From: Salvia splendens
Taxonomy: Eukaryota; Streptophyta; Magnoliopsida; Lamiales; Lamiaceae
Direction: 5' to 3'
Assembly: GCF_004379255.2 (NCBI RefSeq)
Contig: NC_056037.1
Location: 16,688,902 to 16,752,901 of the forward strand
DNA length: 64,000 nt
The stretch's first letter is position 1, and each line of letters starts with the position of its first letter. Under the pieces are notes generated by a model, which was not told where the DNA came from, did not search any database, and saw only the letters and a program-made list of their open reading frames with translations. A program made the translations under genes and the position numbers. This document shows positions 46,074-58,672 of this stretch, one piece after another.

Positions 46074-47534
46074 TGTTAGGATTGGTATACTGAAAAGCAT
46101 ATTTCGAGCATGTTGCACGGATAGAATTGCTTGTATACAATAAACTCTACAATCCACTTTTAACCCAAGGCGAGAAGAATTAATTTTATCGCATTGGTGT
46201 TTGCTTATGCATTTATAAGATGTTTCTCAAACATTTAAATGTATAAGAAGCAAATAAGTCTATTCTTCTGCATAGTAGACTGGTCGTGAACGACGTTCAC
46301 AGAAGGTGACGCAGTCGGTCCTTTGTAGAAGAGAAATAGAATTTCACAACCTAGATAGACTTTGGCTACCTATCGTGAAAGGTTGCAGTGTCAGTCCGCA
46401 TGTTTCCATACCTTTGGAAATAAACGACACTGGTGTGGTATAGCACTGAAGGATCTAACAGTTGAGATAAGTCTTTCTTGCTATTTACTGAAAGACGAGG
46501 TCTCGGTGATTGTTATTTCTTAATCATTGTTGACATAACATTGAGCATACGATATTGATTATGCACTACTTTGATTTATCAAATGGTGCGGATTTTTCGC
46601 AATCCAAGAATCCTGGTATCTTGGGTAGTGGTGATCAATGTCTAGAGGTGCTAGTATTGTTATTGCAATGAATCGTGTGCTGGGTGAGTCCAGTTTGATA
46701 ATATCCTCATGAGGTGTTCGAAAAAGGTTTTATTATTCAGAAACCCGGCCGGTTGGAATTTATTCCAGAATAATAAATAAAGATTTTGAACTAGACAACT
46801 CTTGGAAAAAGATATTAATTAATTAAAGTCAAATAGCAGACTTAAATTAATTAATGGATATTTATATCTTAAACACGGGAAATAATAAATTAAAGAGGTA
46901 AAGCCCGGATTACTCGTAATTTGGGATTGGACAGACAGTCAATATTATTTTACTGTAGTGGCTGATAATAATATTTTGTCGGACTTGTATTAAATTGGGG
47001 CTCAATTTAATTAGTAAAAGTCCAACAGGTTTGGCCCAAGTCCAACCTCCATGGATCCCTAATCTGGCCCAATATAACTCAATATAAAAGGAGATTAGAA
47101 AGGAGATTTATCAAGAATTAATCATAAATTTTCGTGCTCCCCTCTGGGAGTGGACGAAAAACCAGTTTTTGACAGAACTGGTATTCTATCTCTTTTCTAA
47201 TCAAGTCCTTTCCAATTCTGACAAGCTTTGCCCACCCAAAGGTCAGATTCTGAGTTCGGGACACAGATTAGAAGATTCGTGGTTGAGTACGAAGAACATC
47301 ACGTGGAGAAGGCGCAAGCAATCGTCGATTCTTTGGAGAATCAGATCGGTAATCCTAAACCGTAGAATATCATGAATTAGGATTTTAATTCCTTAAGCAT
47401 GATTTTTGTGCGTTCTTGTATGCAATTCAATGTTTAACATGTGAATCAATTAATCCCATAATCGGTCAAATAGATCCATATGTATGATTTATTTGTGAAT
47501 GCATGTCTTCCGCTGTGCAAGGGGCTCCAAACCC
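46074..47534 (+). repeat. 3' LTR of the nested copia-type element
   Basis: Nearly identical to 38503-39966; see the element entry. The last bases (aaacccca) differ slightly from the 5' copy. Confidence 0.88.
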
Positions 47535-47535
47535 C

Positions 47536-48117
47536 AGCACACACTCCATGTCATGTATGCGCAGATATGGTTAACGTTTATGGGAAAATGACTGATCAGT
47601 CGACTTTTTACAATGAGAATGATTTTGAGTGTCTCGGGCCTTTCTATAGCTAAACCGCGATGGTTACTTATGGATGGCATGATAAATATTATTTTGATAA
47701 CTTTTTTCCGGCATAAGTCCACTGAGTATTTTTATAGTACTCAGCCCTGCATGTGTTTTCCTTATGTGCAGGTTGAGCGGCGACGAGCAATTGGTGGTGT
47801 TGAGCAATTAAAATTGAAGTATTATTTGGTTATCTTTGAACTTCGAGTGTCGTTGTGTCTCCACACATGACGACATTCTTTCTCTTGAATGTTTCCGCTG
47901 AGACATTATTTTTATTCATCGTTTATTTAGCTTTGAACCTAATTATTTGGATATTTGAAAACTTGATATCTTTTGGATAATGTCAAACCCTTGGTCGTTT
48001 CTTTTAAATATTAATTATTGATCAAACTATTTATTGAAACCCTAGTTTTCTTCATCTGTTTATTAAGTTCTTTTAATCATCACCCATATTTATTAACCCT
48101 AAAAGACGGTCGTGACA
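47536..48117 (+). repeat. Gypsy long LTR, second part
   Basis: The continuation of the LTR that starts at 36366. It ends 'aaagacggtcgtgaca', the usual end of this LTR type. A TATA-less pyrimidine-rich stretch and the 'tactcagccctgcatgtg' phrase usual for Tekay-like LTRs are present. Confidence 0.72.
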
Positions 48118-48529
48118 CAAACAACCCCACAAGGGAGACGACTTGATGTTGTGCTTGTGTTGAGAGATGAGGTAGACGTAGTGTGTTAGTTTCAAATTTC
48201 AATGGGGCAAGTAAATTAAGTGCTTTTGGGCCAATGATTTCAATAGCAGAGTGGGGCTGATGTGTTAATTGGGTTTAGGCCAGCAGAATTTATATATTAA
48301 GAAGAATGAATTTAGTAAGATGAAGTGGCTTGGGAGACTTGGCTTAGTGGACAAATTTTGGGGAAAGAAGAGGACTGACTTTTGAGATGAGCTCGGAGTT
48401 TATACCTAAGAATGAAGGGTGAGATTTATGCATGCATTGTTGATATTAAATTTATTTCTCTTAAAGTCTAATTTTTTAGCATACTATGTTCTTTCAAAAA
48501 GGGGATGATTTTGCATGCTATTTTGCATG
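48118..48529. other. Spacer between gypsy LTR end and the second gypsy body
   Basis: No primer-binding site follows the LTR end, which argues that this LTR is a 3' LTR and not the 5' LTR of the next gypsy body. No gene is seen. Confidence 0.35.
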
Positions 48530-51500
48530 CTAGAGCTCATTTTCACAGTTCTGATGTGCAACGATGAGGAACGAATGACTTGTGTGACCTACCAACTAAC
48601 TGGGTCAGCCGACTTCTGGTGAGATACCAAGATGAAGACCACGCCACGAGATCAAGTGGGTAGAATGACTTGGGAGAACTTCAAGGAGGAGATATATAAC
48701 AAGTACATACCAAAGAGCTACCGAAAAGCAAAGGCGGCTGAGTTTTACAACTTAACCCAAGGGCGCATGTCTGTGACTAAATATGATCGCGCGCTCTGTG
48801 ATATGACTCGGTATGCACCGGAACAAGTTGACACCGACGAGAAGCTGGCTGATAAGTTCCGTGAGGGTCTAAGTAAGGCATGAGATAAAGATGGCATTGG
48901 CTAGCCGTGGGAGACTTACATACGCGAAAGCGTTAGCCCTCGCACTAGATGTTGAGGAAGCTATTCCCAAGGACAGGGTGACGGAAAACACTACATTGGA
49001 TTTACCTCTACCACATCATTCCCGGGAGAAGAGGAAGTGGGATGGGAATATGACCCACTATGAAAACAAGAGGTACCAGCCCACCCAAAACCGAATACAG
49101 TATGGGGACAGATAAAATTTTTCTAACCAGAGGGGTGACTTCTGACCCAAACCACCACAATGCAATGTGTGCTCCAAGTACCATTTCGGAGAGTGTATAA
49201 TGCAGAACACTACCAAGTGTTTTAACTGTGGAGGAAATGGCCACTTCTCTAGAGAGTGTCCGAGCAAGAATGTGGGGATGGGATCAAGGCAGAACAATCA
49301 AGGATTCCGTCAGCAGTTGAGGGCACCACCGGCGGAACCAAGGGTGAATCGTGATCAACCTCCATGACAACAACAACCTCATCACCCAAGACTTCCCTCC
49401 CAGGCTAGAGCATATGCGCTGAGTTATAAACAACCCAAGACTGAACAAGGGAGTCACAAGAACAGAAACTTGGCATGTATGGGCAAACTCCTCGATACAC
49501 CTCTAGTTGTATTGTTTGATACGGGCTCATCACATTCTTTCATATCAGAACTATGTGTGGACACATTTAGTTTTCCAGCTAATAAATCTGAACATAAGAT
49601 GATGGTGACCTCACCAGTGGGAGGGGTAATAGAGATTTCTCGAACATGCTCGAATGTAGAAATTGTTATGGGAGAACTTAAGCTAGTCGCGCACAACTTA
49701 CAAATCATGGCAATGGGGAATATCGATATAATCTTGGGAATGGATTGGTTAACTGCGAATTTTGCTACTATTTGTTGTAAGGCGAGACAAATATCATTAC
49801 AAGCCCTGGAAATGAACCAATTGTGTATCATGGAATCATGATGAACCGGAAAACGTCTATCATCTCTGCACTCCAAGCCACTACGATGTTGAGAAAAGGG
49901 CGGCCTGCCTATCTGGTCTATCTACAAGGAGATGAGAATAAAGAAATGAAAGTGGAAGATGTTGTTGTGGTACGAGAATTTCCAGATGCTTTGCATGGTC
50001 CACCGCCAGATCGACAATTGGAGTTCACAATCGACCTAGAGCCAGGGTCGGCACCGGTGTTTAAGGCCTCATATCGAATGACGTCTAAAGAGTTGGAAGA
50101 ACTCAAGATACAACTTCAAGAGCTTTTGGACTTGGGTTTCATTAGACCCAGTGTTTCATCGTGGGGCGCGCCTATGCTTTTTGTGAAGAAGAAGGATGGG
50201 TCGATGAGGATGTGTATCGACTATAGAGAATTGGACAAAATGACCCTCAAGAACAAGTATCCACTGCCGAGGATAGATGACCTATTCGATCAACTCCGAG
50301 GAGCCGGTGTGTTCTCAAAGATGGACTTAAGGTCCGGATACCATCAATTGAGGGTCTGAAGAGAAGATATACCGAAGACCGCTTTTCGCACAAGATATGG
50401 TCACTATGAGTTTGTAGTAATGCCGTTTGGATTGACGAATGCACCTGCAGTATTCATGGAATTGATGAATCGAGTATTTCACCCATACTTGGATAAATTC
50501 ATTTTGGTCTTCATAGATGATGTACTCGTCTACTCGAAGAATGAGAAGGAACACGAGGAACACCAGCCAATCACTTTGGAGACGTTGAGGAGTGAGAAAT
50601 TGTACGCCAAATTCAGTAAGTGTAAGTTTTGGCTTAATGAAGTAAACTTCCTTGGTCACATTGTGTTGGCAGAAGGAATCCGAGTGGATCCCGCCAAGGT
50701 TGAGGCGGTACAACAGTGGAAAGCACCTTCAACACCAAACGAGATTCAGAGTTTCCTAGGCTTGGCAGGATACTACCGAAGGTTTATACAGGGATTCTCC
50801 AAGATAGCGAGACCCATGACCTAACAACTCAAGAAGGGGGTAAAAGTCAATTGGACCCCGGAGTGTGAGGCAAGTTTTCAACTCTTGAAGGAGAAGCTGA
50901 CTAGTGCACCGATTCTAGCCGTGCCAGACCTTGGAGTGAACTACGTGGTATACACTGACGCTTCGAAGGTGGGACTTGGCTGCGTATTAATGCAAAACAA
51001 CAAAGTGATTGCCTACGCATCCTGACAATTGAGGCCACACGAGTTGAACTATCCAACCCACGACTTGGAGTTAGCAGCGGTAGTACACGCCTTAAAGATT
51101 TGGAGACATCATCTCTACGGAGTTCGATGTGAGATCTTTACGGACCACAAAAGCCTGAAGTATTTCTTCGAGCAGAAAGATTTGAACATACGGCAACGAA
51201 GATGGCTCGAATTGGTGAAGGACTACGATTGTGGCATCAATTACTACCCCGACAAAGCAAATGTAGTGGCAGATGCTTTGAGCCGAAAGGACCATTCCCA
51301 ATTGACTATTTTTCTCACCAAAGAAGAAAGCATGATACGCGAGTTTAGCAAGATGCGTTTGGAAGTGGTGAGGGCACCTGAAATAGTGGAAGCACGAATC
51401 GCCACTTTAGTTGTTGAACCTGATCTAAGGTCGAGAATTATTGAAGCACAACGGATGGATGCGAAATTGGAGGGAATTCGTGTAGAAGTGCGAACCGGCG

Positions 51501-52739
51501 AATCTGAGAATTTTAGTGAAGAAGGTGACAACGCCCTCACTTTCGAAGGAAGACTATGCATACCGAATAACGAGGAACTCAAAAACGAAGTTATGAGTGA
51601 AGCACATGAGACTCCTTACATCGCCCAGCCAGGAAGTACGAAAATGTATCAAGATCTGAAGAAGTCCTTTTGGTGGAATGGTATGAAGAGGGATATAGCG
51701 TCATTTGTTGAGAGATGTTTAGTCTTCCAGCAAGTGAAGGCTCTACATCAACACCGTATGGAAAGTTACAGCCACTAGAGATTCCTGGAGTGGAAATGGG
51801 AGCGCATCGCCATGGATTTCATGACGGGATTGCCAAGGACTCTGAGAGGGAACACCGTCATTTGGGTAATTATAGACCAACTTACCAAGAGTGTGCACTT
51901 CATACCGATTCTCATAAGCTATGGTTCCAACAAGCTAGCTCAAATTTACATAAGGAAGATAGTCCGATTGCATGGAGTCCCAGTGACTATCACGTCCGAC
52001 CATGACCCAAAATTCACCTCAAGATTTTAGATAAGTCTACAGAAAGAACTTGGAACTCAATTGAACTTCAGCACAGCATTTCACCCGCAAACCGATGGAC
52101 AGTCCAAGAGAACGATCCAAACTCTTGAGGATATGCTGAGAGCCGTGGTACTCGACCGAGGAGGAAGTTGGGAGGCAGCACTACCACTGATTGAGTTCGC
52201 CTACAACAACAGTTTTCAGGCAATGATAAACATGGCGCCGTATGAGGCATTATACGGAAGAAAGTGTAGATCGCCGCTGTACTAGGACGAAGTTGGCGAG
52301 AGAAGAATACTTGGACCCGATGCAGTTGAAGAGATGGTTAGAATTGTTCGACAAATTCATGAAAGGATAAAAGAAGCTCAAGACAGACGGAAATCATACG
52401 CGGATGTCCGACGGGCCGACTTACAATTTCAAGCTGGCGACAAAGTTTTCCTGAAGGTATCCCCGTTAAAAGGGATAACACGATTTGGCGTCAAGAGCAA
52501 ATTGAAGCCGCGATTTATTGGGCCTTACGAAATTCTTGAAGGAGTGGGCCCAGTTGCATATCGATTGGCGCTACCACCAAGCCTTGGAAATGTGCACAAC
52601 GTTTTTCATGTGTCGCAGTTACGGAAATATGTGTTTAACCCAAAGCACGTGATCCATTACCAAGAAGTCGCCTTGAATCCGGACTTGAGCTACGAGGAGA
52701 GACCCCAATCTATTTTGGACCGAAAGATCCAGAATGAAC
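48530..52739 (+). pseudogene. Ty3/gypsy (Tekay-like chromovirus) gag-pol body, many stops
   Basis: Domains occur in the proper order. Gag is at 48540-49115 (TWENFKEEIYNKYIPKSYR). A CCHC knuckle lies at about 49218-49260 (CFNCGGNGHFSREC). The protease is near 49511 (LFDTGSSHSFIS). Reverse transcriptase spans about 50000-50600 ([39 protein letters not shown]). RNase H is at about 50940-51290 ([29 protein letters not shown]). Integrase is at 51600-52290 (MDFMTGLPR; NYRP-type part; [20 protein letters not shown]). The C-terminal domain is at 52500-52700 (FIGPYEILEGVGPVAYR). At least eight in-frame stops or frameshifts break it. It starts within gag and ends abruptly after SILDRKIQ, so both ends and both LTRs are missing. 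The lineage is judged from the RNase H wording. Inactive. Confidence 0.87.
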
Positions 52740-53049
52740 TCTTCCCGATTCTCATTAATTCGTAGTAATGATCTTTATAATTTATGAATACAAAATAATT
52801 TATTAGCTTCATAAATATGCATATATATTATACTACTAGTATAATATTAGTAGATTAATTATGAAATTATTTTTTATTAAAAAAATCTATTCTTCATTTA
52901 TTTTGTCATCGACATTGTCATCTTATGTATCTTTAATTTATATTGTTCATTCTCAAATCTTGGATCTCTTGTCACAATATTAAAATCATGTGATCGTCAT
53001 TGCGCACAACCCAAGATTGGGTGGGAGGGCAGCTGCGTGCGTGAGCTTT
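52740..53049. other. AT-rich spacer
   Basis: No gene or repeat recognised. Confidence 0.3.
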
Positions 53050-53424
53050 ACCAAGCCTAGAGGTGCCCACGGTTCCGGAACCGGCGGTTCCGGTTTTGGA
53101 AATTGTCGAACCGGAGCCGAACTGCGAGGGTGTTTCGCGGTTAAGGTTCCGGTTCCAAAACCGCCGGTTTTGGTTTCGGTTCCGAACCGGCAGTTTTTTA
53201 CGGTTCCGAACCGCCTTTTTTTTACGGTTCCGGCTTGGTTTCACGGTTTTTCGGGGTTCCAGTTTGGAACCGGCGGTTCTGACACGGTTTCGGTTCAAAA
53301 AATTTTGAACCTGAATCGAACCACGGTTAAAAAATCTACAGTTTCGATTCGGGTAAATTCTCAGGGTTTCGGTTCGAATCCGTAGCCGGTGGTTTGGTAA
53401 ACCTTGGGCAGGTCTAACCAAGCC
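53050..53424. mobile_element. Short non-autonomous hAT element, 8-bp TSD
   Basis: The element is 53058-53416, flanked by the perfect direct repeat accaagcc (53050-53057 and 53417-53424). Its left end tagaggtgcccacggttccg shares gcccacggttc with the left end of the autonomous hAT at 58461. The right end, read inward, is tagacctgcccaagg. The interior is almost only subterminal repeats of the accggcggttccggt kind, which keeps several frames open without coding meaning. It is probably moved by the transposase of elements like 58461-63421. Confidence 0.85.
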
Positions 53425-54184
53425 TAATGCTTTTATGCTTCTACTTATTTTCTGTTCTAGTGCTTTAAACTGTTCAGTTAGAACACTCGAAAATCCAAAA
53501 ATATATGTTTATAAATTTCCTCACTTGGGATTCCAGAATTAATGTTTTTGAATTTATCTAACGTTTTAATGTTCCGGATTCGTAATTATTTCTAATTTTC
53601 TAGTAGAAAAATTTCGCATTACATAGTTTTTGGAATTTAAATTGGACGTGGCTGGCCAGATTCAATGTTCCTTATGAAATCGACTCAATGTAAAAAGTAA
53701 ATACTACATATACCTGTGCTATTATTAAAATTCTTGTTGAAGAATATATGTAATGTAGTTTAGTGGTTAAGTTATAGCATATCTTATTTTGATTTCAGAG
53801 AAAATATTATAAAAAGTAAAGGATCAATGCGTAGAAAGATTTAAAAAATATACTGTAGATAAAAAGGTTCACCGTGAGTAACTATAGGATTTATTTTATG
53901 CAATTTCGCAAACATGAATGGTTTCTCATTATTTTTACACTAATACTTAATTGATATTAATAATTTGCTTTGTGTATTATCAACAAATAATCAAAATGAC
54001 CTTCTCGATTTCGATTAGTTTGATTCATAATTTTTGCGGAAGGAAAAAGGTGACAATTATTGACATAGTCATTACAATATCTTTCAACAACTTTGAAAAA
54101 TCATCAGAATTGGCCAAGTTATATATGAGATGCACAACCAGTATAGAAGTAGTATCAATTAGTATACTCATCTTTCTCAGCTTA
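53425..54184. other. AT-rich spacer
   Basis: No gene seen; short frames only. Confidence 0.3.
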
Positions 54185-54868
54185 GAGCATCCACAATAGG
54201 GACGGATGTCCCGGCGGACATCCCGACGGACATCCTAAAACACCTCCTGCCACGTCATAAGAACATCCCACTCCACAATAGCGGACATCCCCAAGGACAT
54301 CCCGACGGACATCCACAATAATAAAAATTCACAAATTCACAAATATGCAATTTTTACGGAATTAAAATTTCGACACGAATACGGGAAAAATGCAACCATT
54401 TTATTTCAAAAAAAGCATACATATTTAAATAAAAAAAATACATAGTTCACAAAAAAAAACCATCTCAAACCAAAAAACGATTAAAACAATTTACATGTTA
54501 TGCCTTGAATCTGTATAGTTTGCCGCTAGCCGAACGGGGTCTCGCTGCCCGGTCAGCGAGTCAGGGGGTCAAGGGTATGATATGTTTTTGTTTTAGGCCT
54601 TCATTTTCGACGATAATACATGCGTTAGAGTTTTTAAGAAAATCGTATATACAGAGTTTGCAACGAGCAGTATATATAGAGTTTTTTAAAATAAATTCAA
54701 AATTTGGGACGTCCGTCGTGTTACCGCAATAGCGGATGTCACGACGGACGTCCGCTGAAATCCGCGGATGACCTCTCGTCTGCAAGGGACGCCCGTGTTC
54801 GCCTCCAACGATGCAATAGCGGACGTCCCGATCGGACGTGTACATGAAGTCCACTATTGCGGATGCTC
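54185..54868. mobile_element. Harbinger-like non-autonomous element
   Basis: Inverted ends: gagcatccacaatagggacg and, inward from the right, gagcatccgcaatagtggac. Subterminal repeats of the ggacatcccgacgg type occur on both sides. The flanks are tta on the left and gta on the right, compatible with a worn 3-bp target duplication. The AT-rich middle has no transposase. Size about 684 bp. Confidence 0.55.
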
Positions 54869-55000
54869 GTAGCTGGCCCAGCAATATCAAGTGTTTTCAT
54901 ATTTAATTGGTCAACAACATATAAGACATTAATTGGATGACATGTAAAGCAATCACGGAAATTGGAATCCTTTTTTTATTAGCTAATTAGACTTGATAGA

Positions 55001-55075
55001 GAAAACGTGATGACGTAAATAGGTTTACTTATGTATTAGAAAATGTGATGACGTAAATAGGTTTACTTATGTATG
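55001..55075. repeat. Tandem repeat, two copies of about 37 bp
   Basis: 'gtgatgacgtaaataggttt' is present at about 55007 and 55044 in adjacent units differing at one or two bases. Confidence 0.9.
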
Positions 55076-55232
55076 AAAACAAAATTGATATTTTAAAATT
55101 AGTGTACAATTCTATTAACGCGACCAAATACATACGGGGTTTAGGTAAGATCACGATGACGTTTGAGTAAAGTTTATAAATTCCTTGTAGAAAACAAAAC
55201 AAAATTGATATTCTAAAATTAATTTACGATTA

Positions 55233-55349
55233 TATACTCTCTTCATCCCATAAGAATATTTTAATTACTTTTTCTCTCTACTTTACCAATTTTATATTAA
55301 AACTCGTGCCGAATTTAAAGTACATATTCTTTGAAGGCGGGGAGTATAT
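55233..55349. mobile_element. Short Stowaway-like MITE
   Basis: It begins tatactctcttcatcccata and ends ttgaaggcggggagtata. Its interior (actcgtgccgaatttaaagt) matches the right half of the MITE at 4111. Confidence 0.6.
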
Positions 55350-55369
55350 ACCTCCGACATTGGGCTACA

Positions 55370-56875
55370 CATATATGTTCGTGCCGATCATCACTTATAT
55401 GTTCGGAAACTTAAGGGCTATAAAGTACCTATTGGGAAGGGAAGGGTCCCCTTATATGCACAACACCTCCTTAGTGTAGAACTAGAGACTAAATTTTGAT
55501 CATTAGATTTAAATTTTGATGGCTAAGATTAAAGCTACTACATCTTAATTATGTCATACATCCAGTCAATTAATTAGTTCATCCAAGGGACAGTATAGTC
55601 ATTTTGTATATGAGTCAAACCTTGTGAAAGTTATTATGCGTAATTCATGAGAGTATGAATTAGGGTAAAACAAAAAAAACCCCACTTTCTTCTCCCACAA
55701 TGCGGCGCTGTACTCTAATCATCTTCAAGAATCGATTCTTCCGTCTTCCTTCTCAACCCTAGCTATCTGTCGATTCTCACCATGGTGGGCACAAGGCGGG
55801 CAAAGTTGAACGGTATTTGTTGTGTTCTACGACTTTAACAATCTACGAATTTAACCTTTTAAATTTTAGTTGTAGATAAGCGGGATGTTGTTTTCTTGAA
55901 CTGCATCTGTGCTGGTGAGTTCAGTGCATATGTTAATTTAGACCATCGAAATTTTTTTAGAAAGCACGTTTTTTCCAATTAGTCCACTGCATATGTTAAT
56001 TTAGTTCAGCTTCTATGCATTTTCATTCACGTTTTTCTTCAATTTGGTTCCCCATCATTCAATTGGAAAAACTATACCGGGACGTCCTCCTAAAACCAGA
56101 ACGAGGTCTGCCCCGAAGCGGATCGAGCCAGACCTTTTGGCTGAGCTAACCACAATCCTGGACAAATTGAAATGTATTTTGATTGCTGAATAAATTGAAG
56201 TGATTTCGGGACAAGATGAATAAATTATTTCGTTGGCTGAAGTTATTATGTTTATTGGATTTTTCATTGTAGATTCAGTTGAACCTAAATGATCATAGTA
56301 TGAACTATGTGTATTATGTAATGAAGTAAGTTTTTATGATGTCATGAAGTGGGTGTTGGTTCAATTTTTTACAGCTACATTTATAAAATTTGTATTTTTG
56401 TGTGTTTAGCAAATTTTTTTTGAAACTTTGAGTGTGTAAATTTGCTTCATCATAAATTTCTAATGTGATTACATTGATGTACAAGCTGTAGTGATTTCAG
56501 GACAAGATGAATGAATTATTACGTTGGATGAAGTTATGTATATTGGTTTTGACAAAGTAGATTCAATTTAACATAAAATCTTTTCTTATTGCAATGAACT
56601 TATTAATTGCTATGATGAACAAAGTTATATATAGATGATGCAATTTGGTATGCTTTATCTGGACATTTTGTATTTGTCGTCGGTACTGTTTTTATCTGGG
56701 TTTATAAATTTTTTCCATCTTAAGTTTGAAATGTATTTTAATTGCTGAATAAATTGAAGTGATTTCGGGGCAAGATGAATAAATTATTTCATTGGCTGAA
56801 GTTATTATGTATATTGGATTTTTCATCAAGAACACAGATTTACATCATTGGAGCACGAGTTTGTTTCATATATTA
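55370..56875. other. Unassigned region with possible gene-fragment exons and 100-bp repeats
   Basis: An ATG at 55782 opens MVGTRRAKLN before a possible donor (gtattt). A short acceptor-donor piece (about 55877-55914) and a third piece from about 56074 (GRPPKTRTRSAPKRIEPDLL, with an AT-hook-like GRP core) follow, ending in a stop near 56190. Basic, AT-hook-like N-termini of this sort are seen in transposon proteins and in host factors. I cannot identify it, and no conserved domain is seen. A 100-bp block is present at 56168-56267 and 56727-56826, with a diverged copy near 56489. Confidence 0.3.
56168..56826. repeat. Interspersed 100-bp direct repeats
   Basis: tgaaatgtattttgattgct at 56168 and its match at 56727 start blocks of exactly 100 bp that differ at a few bases. 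A third, shortened and diverged copy lies at about 56489-56575. The units are separated by unrelated DNA. Confidence 0.85.
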
Positions 56876-57058
56876 TACTCCCTCCGTCCCGGGCTACTCG
56901 CTCATTTCCTTTTCGGCCCGGAGATTAAGGAATGAGTGTATAGGAAAGTCAAAAATGACGGCTGTAGGTGAAATTTTTTACTAAAAATGGAAAGAGTGCA
57001 AGTAACTTGGGACGCCCAAAAAGGAAATAAGTGCGAGTAGTGCGGGACGGAGGGAGTA
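56876..57058. mobile_element. Stowaway-like MITE
   Basis: The termini are clear: tactccctccgtcccgggct and, at the right, agtgcgggacggagggagta, with TA target. The arms pair well over about 30 bp (gctactcgctcatttcc against ggaaataagtgcgagtag). Confidence 0.9.
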
Positions 57059-58452
57059 GTAATTTTTAAAGGACTAAAAATTGTATAAAAATAAAAAAGG
57101 ACATATTTTATCATTGAAATACAACTGCAACAATAAACACATTCATAGCAATTCAAATTTATTTTTATGATAACTACATGGAGTGACACCTTTTAGTTCA
57201 TTATTTAAAATATTAGGTTCACCAAGAACATGCATAAACTTCATCACATATTGGAAAAAAATTCATAATATAATGCCGATACAGTACACATCAAACAAAT
57301 ACGAAAAAATGAAGTACAACAATTTTTTGTAAAATTCCTCGTTCAATGTCAATCCAGAGAATGAAATTTTAATATTACAGACATACTGGATTGCATAAAT
57401 ACTTCATTGTGTATCTAAAATCGTTCATCACAATTACAATTAAGTTCAACTACGTAAAAAAATAAATCAGTTCAACAACAAGGAAATCACATCGAGACGT
57501 AATGGCATAACTGATCTTGAATTACCTTTTTTTCTGCTTCTCCTTTATCTTGTCGCAATTCATAACAACCATTTCGGAAATCTCAAATTTCTAGACCACA
57601 CGAATTTTTTTAGGGTTTAAGCTCTGTCACTTCGTTCACATCATACACACAGAAATTTATAAAACAAACAAAATCATTGAATTAATTTAATACATTAATG
57701 AATTTACTAACCGGGATCGTCTGATTCTTCGGAGGAAGAATCAAATATTGGCAGAAGCATGTCCATTTGTGAGACTATGATTAATCTAGGCAGAAGCATG
57801 TCCATTCGATACTTCATATGGAAAGTCAGTTGTCTAAGAAGGAGTGCCCGATGCGTCGATTGACGTACTTTGGGAGATCAAGGTATAAAGTTATGAAGAT
57901 TAAAACACGATATTGGATCTGGTGTTAGAATGGAATTGGAGAGTTAATTGAGAATAAGAGATTGCACTTTCATTGTATAAAAATATTTACCATATTTACG
58001 TGGCTTTCATTATGGAAGAACAAATAACTACCAAAGTAGGAATTACAAAATAATCCCCCAGCAATGATTTTCGAATTATTAAATAGAAATATGTAATATT
58101 TGATATTATTTGCTTGAATTAATTATGACCACAAGATTATAAACAAGGGTGGACAAGATTCAGTCTCTAATTCGGTCTTTAAAATTAGTTCGACATTGAA
58201 TACAATCCTGGGAAGGGAATTTGTCATCCGTTAGTATTTACTACTATTTCTTAATTTCCATGCTTTTAAAAAAACACCACATTAATGCATTTTAACAACT
58301 TTTGAAGTTTGACCAAGAGCACTTTTGGTATGTTACTACGTAGCCATTCACTTCAAACAAATGACTTTTAACATTTGTGACAAACAAATGCACCATTTTT
58401 CATTTATATTTGTTTATACCAATTACTATGCTCACCTACTAAGTTATGGGGG
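57059..58452. other. AT-rich region, unassigned
   Basis: No gene is supported. A minus-strand start near 57769 (MDMLLPIFDSSSEESDD) with a following donor-like gttagt, and a direct repeat 'ggcagaagcatgtccatt' at 57750 and 57790, are the only notable points. Confidence 0.3.
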
Positions 58453-58479
58453 ATCTTAACTAGTGTTGCCCACGGTTCA

Positions 58480-58672
58480 CGAACCGGCGGTTCCGGTTCG
58501 GAACCGCCGGTTCCGGTTCGGTCGATGGCGGAACCGGAACCGAACCGTGAGGCTATTTCACGGTTCCGGTTCCGGTTCGAAAACCGGCGGTTCCGGTTCC
58601 GGTTCGGAACCGCCGGTTTTCCGGCGGTTTTGGCGGTTCCGGTTTTCGAACCGGCGGTTTTGCCGGTTCAAT
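58480..58672. repeat. Left subterminal repeat array of the hAT element
   Basis: Many copies of ggttccggttcgg and accggcggtt in both orientations, matched at 62940-63415. These give several meaningless open frames. Confidence 0.85.

Larger units (their letters stand above)
38503..47534 (+). mobile_element. Nested copia-type LTR element with near-identical LTRs
   Basis: 5' LTR 38503 to about 39966 and 3' LTR 46074 to about 47534, each about 1.46 kb, starting tgttaggattggtatactga. By eye they differ at only about ten positions, including one single-base gap, so the insertion is young. The 5-bp direct repeat cacac lies at 38498-38502 and just after the 3' LTR. The primer-binding site, tggtatcagagcc, complementary to initiator tRNA-Met, is at 39970-39982; the polypurine tract (aagtgggagat) is at 46063-46073. 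The interior has copia gag and pol remnants but no long open frame, so it must have been copied by proteins from another element. Confidence 0.85.

Noticed and set aside
52972..53421. Open frames of 81-149 codons
   Set aside because: They lie in the repeat arrays of a small hAT element (accggcggttcc units), where periodic sequence keeps frames open.
58480..58672. CRISPR-like look of the short regular repeats
   Set aside because: The units are overlapping inverted motifs without spacers, at the end of a plant hAT element.
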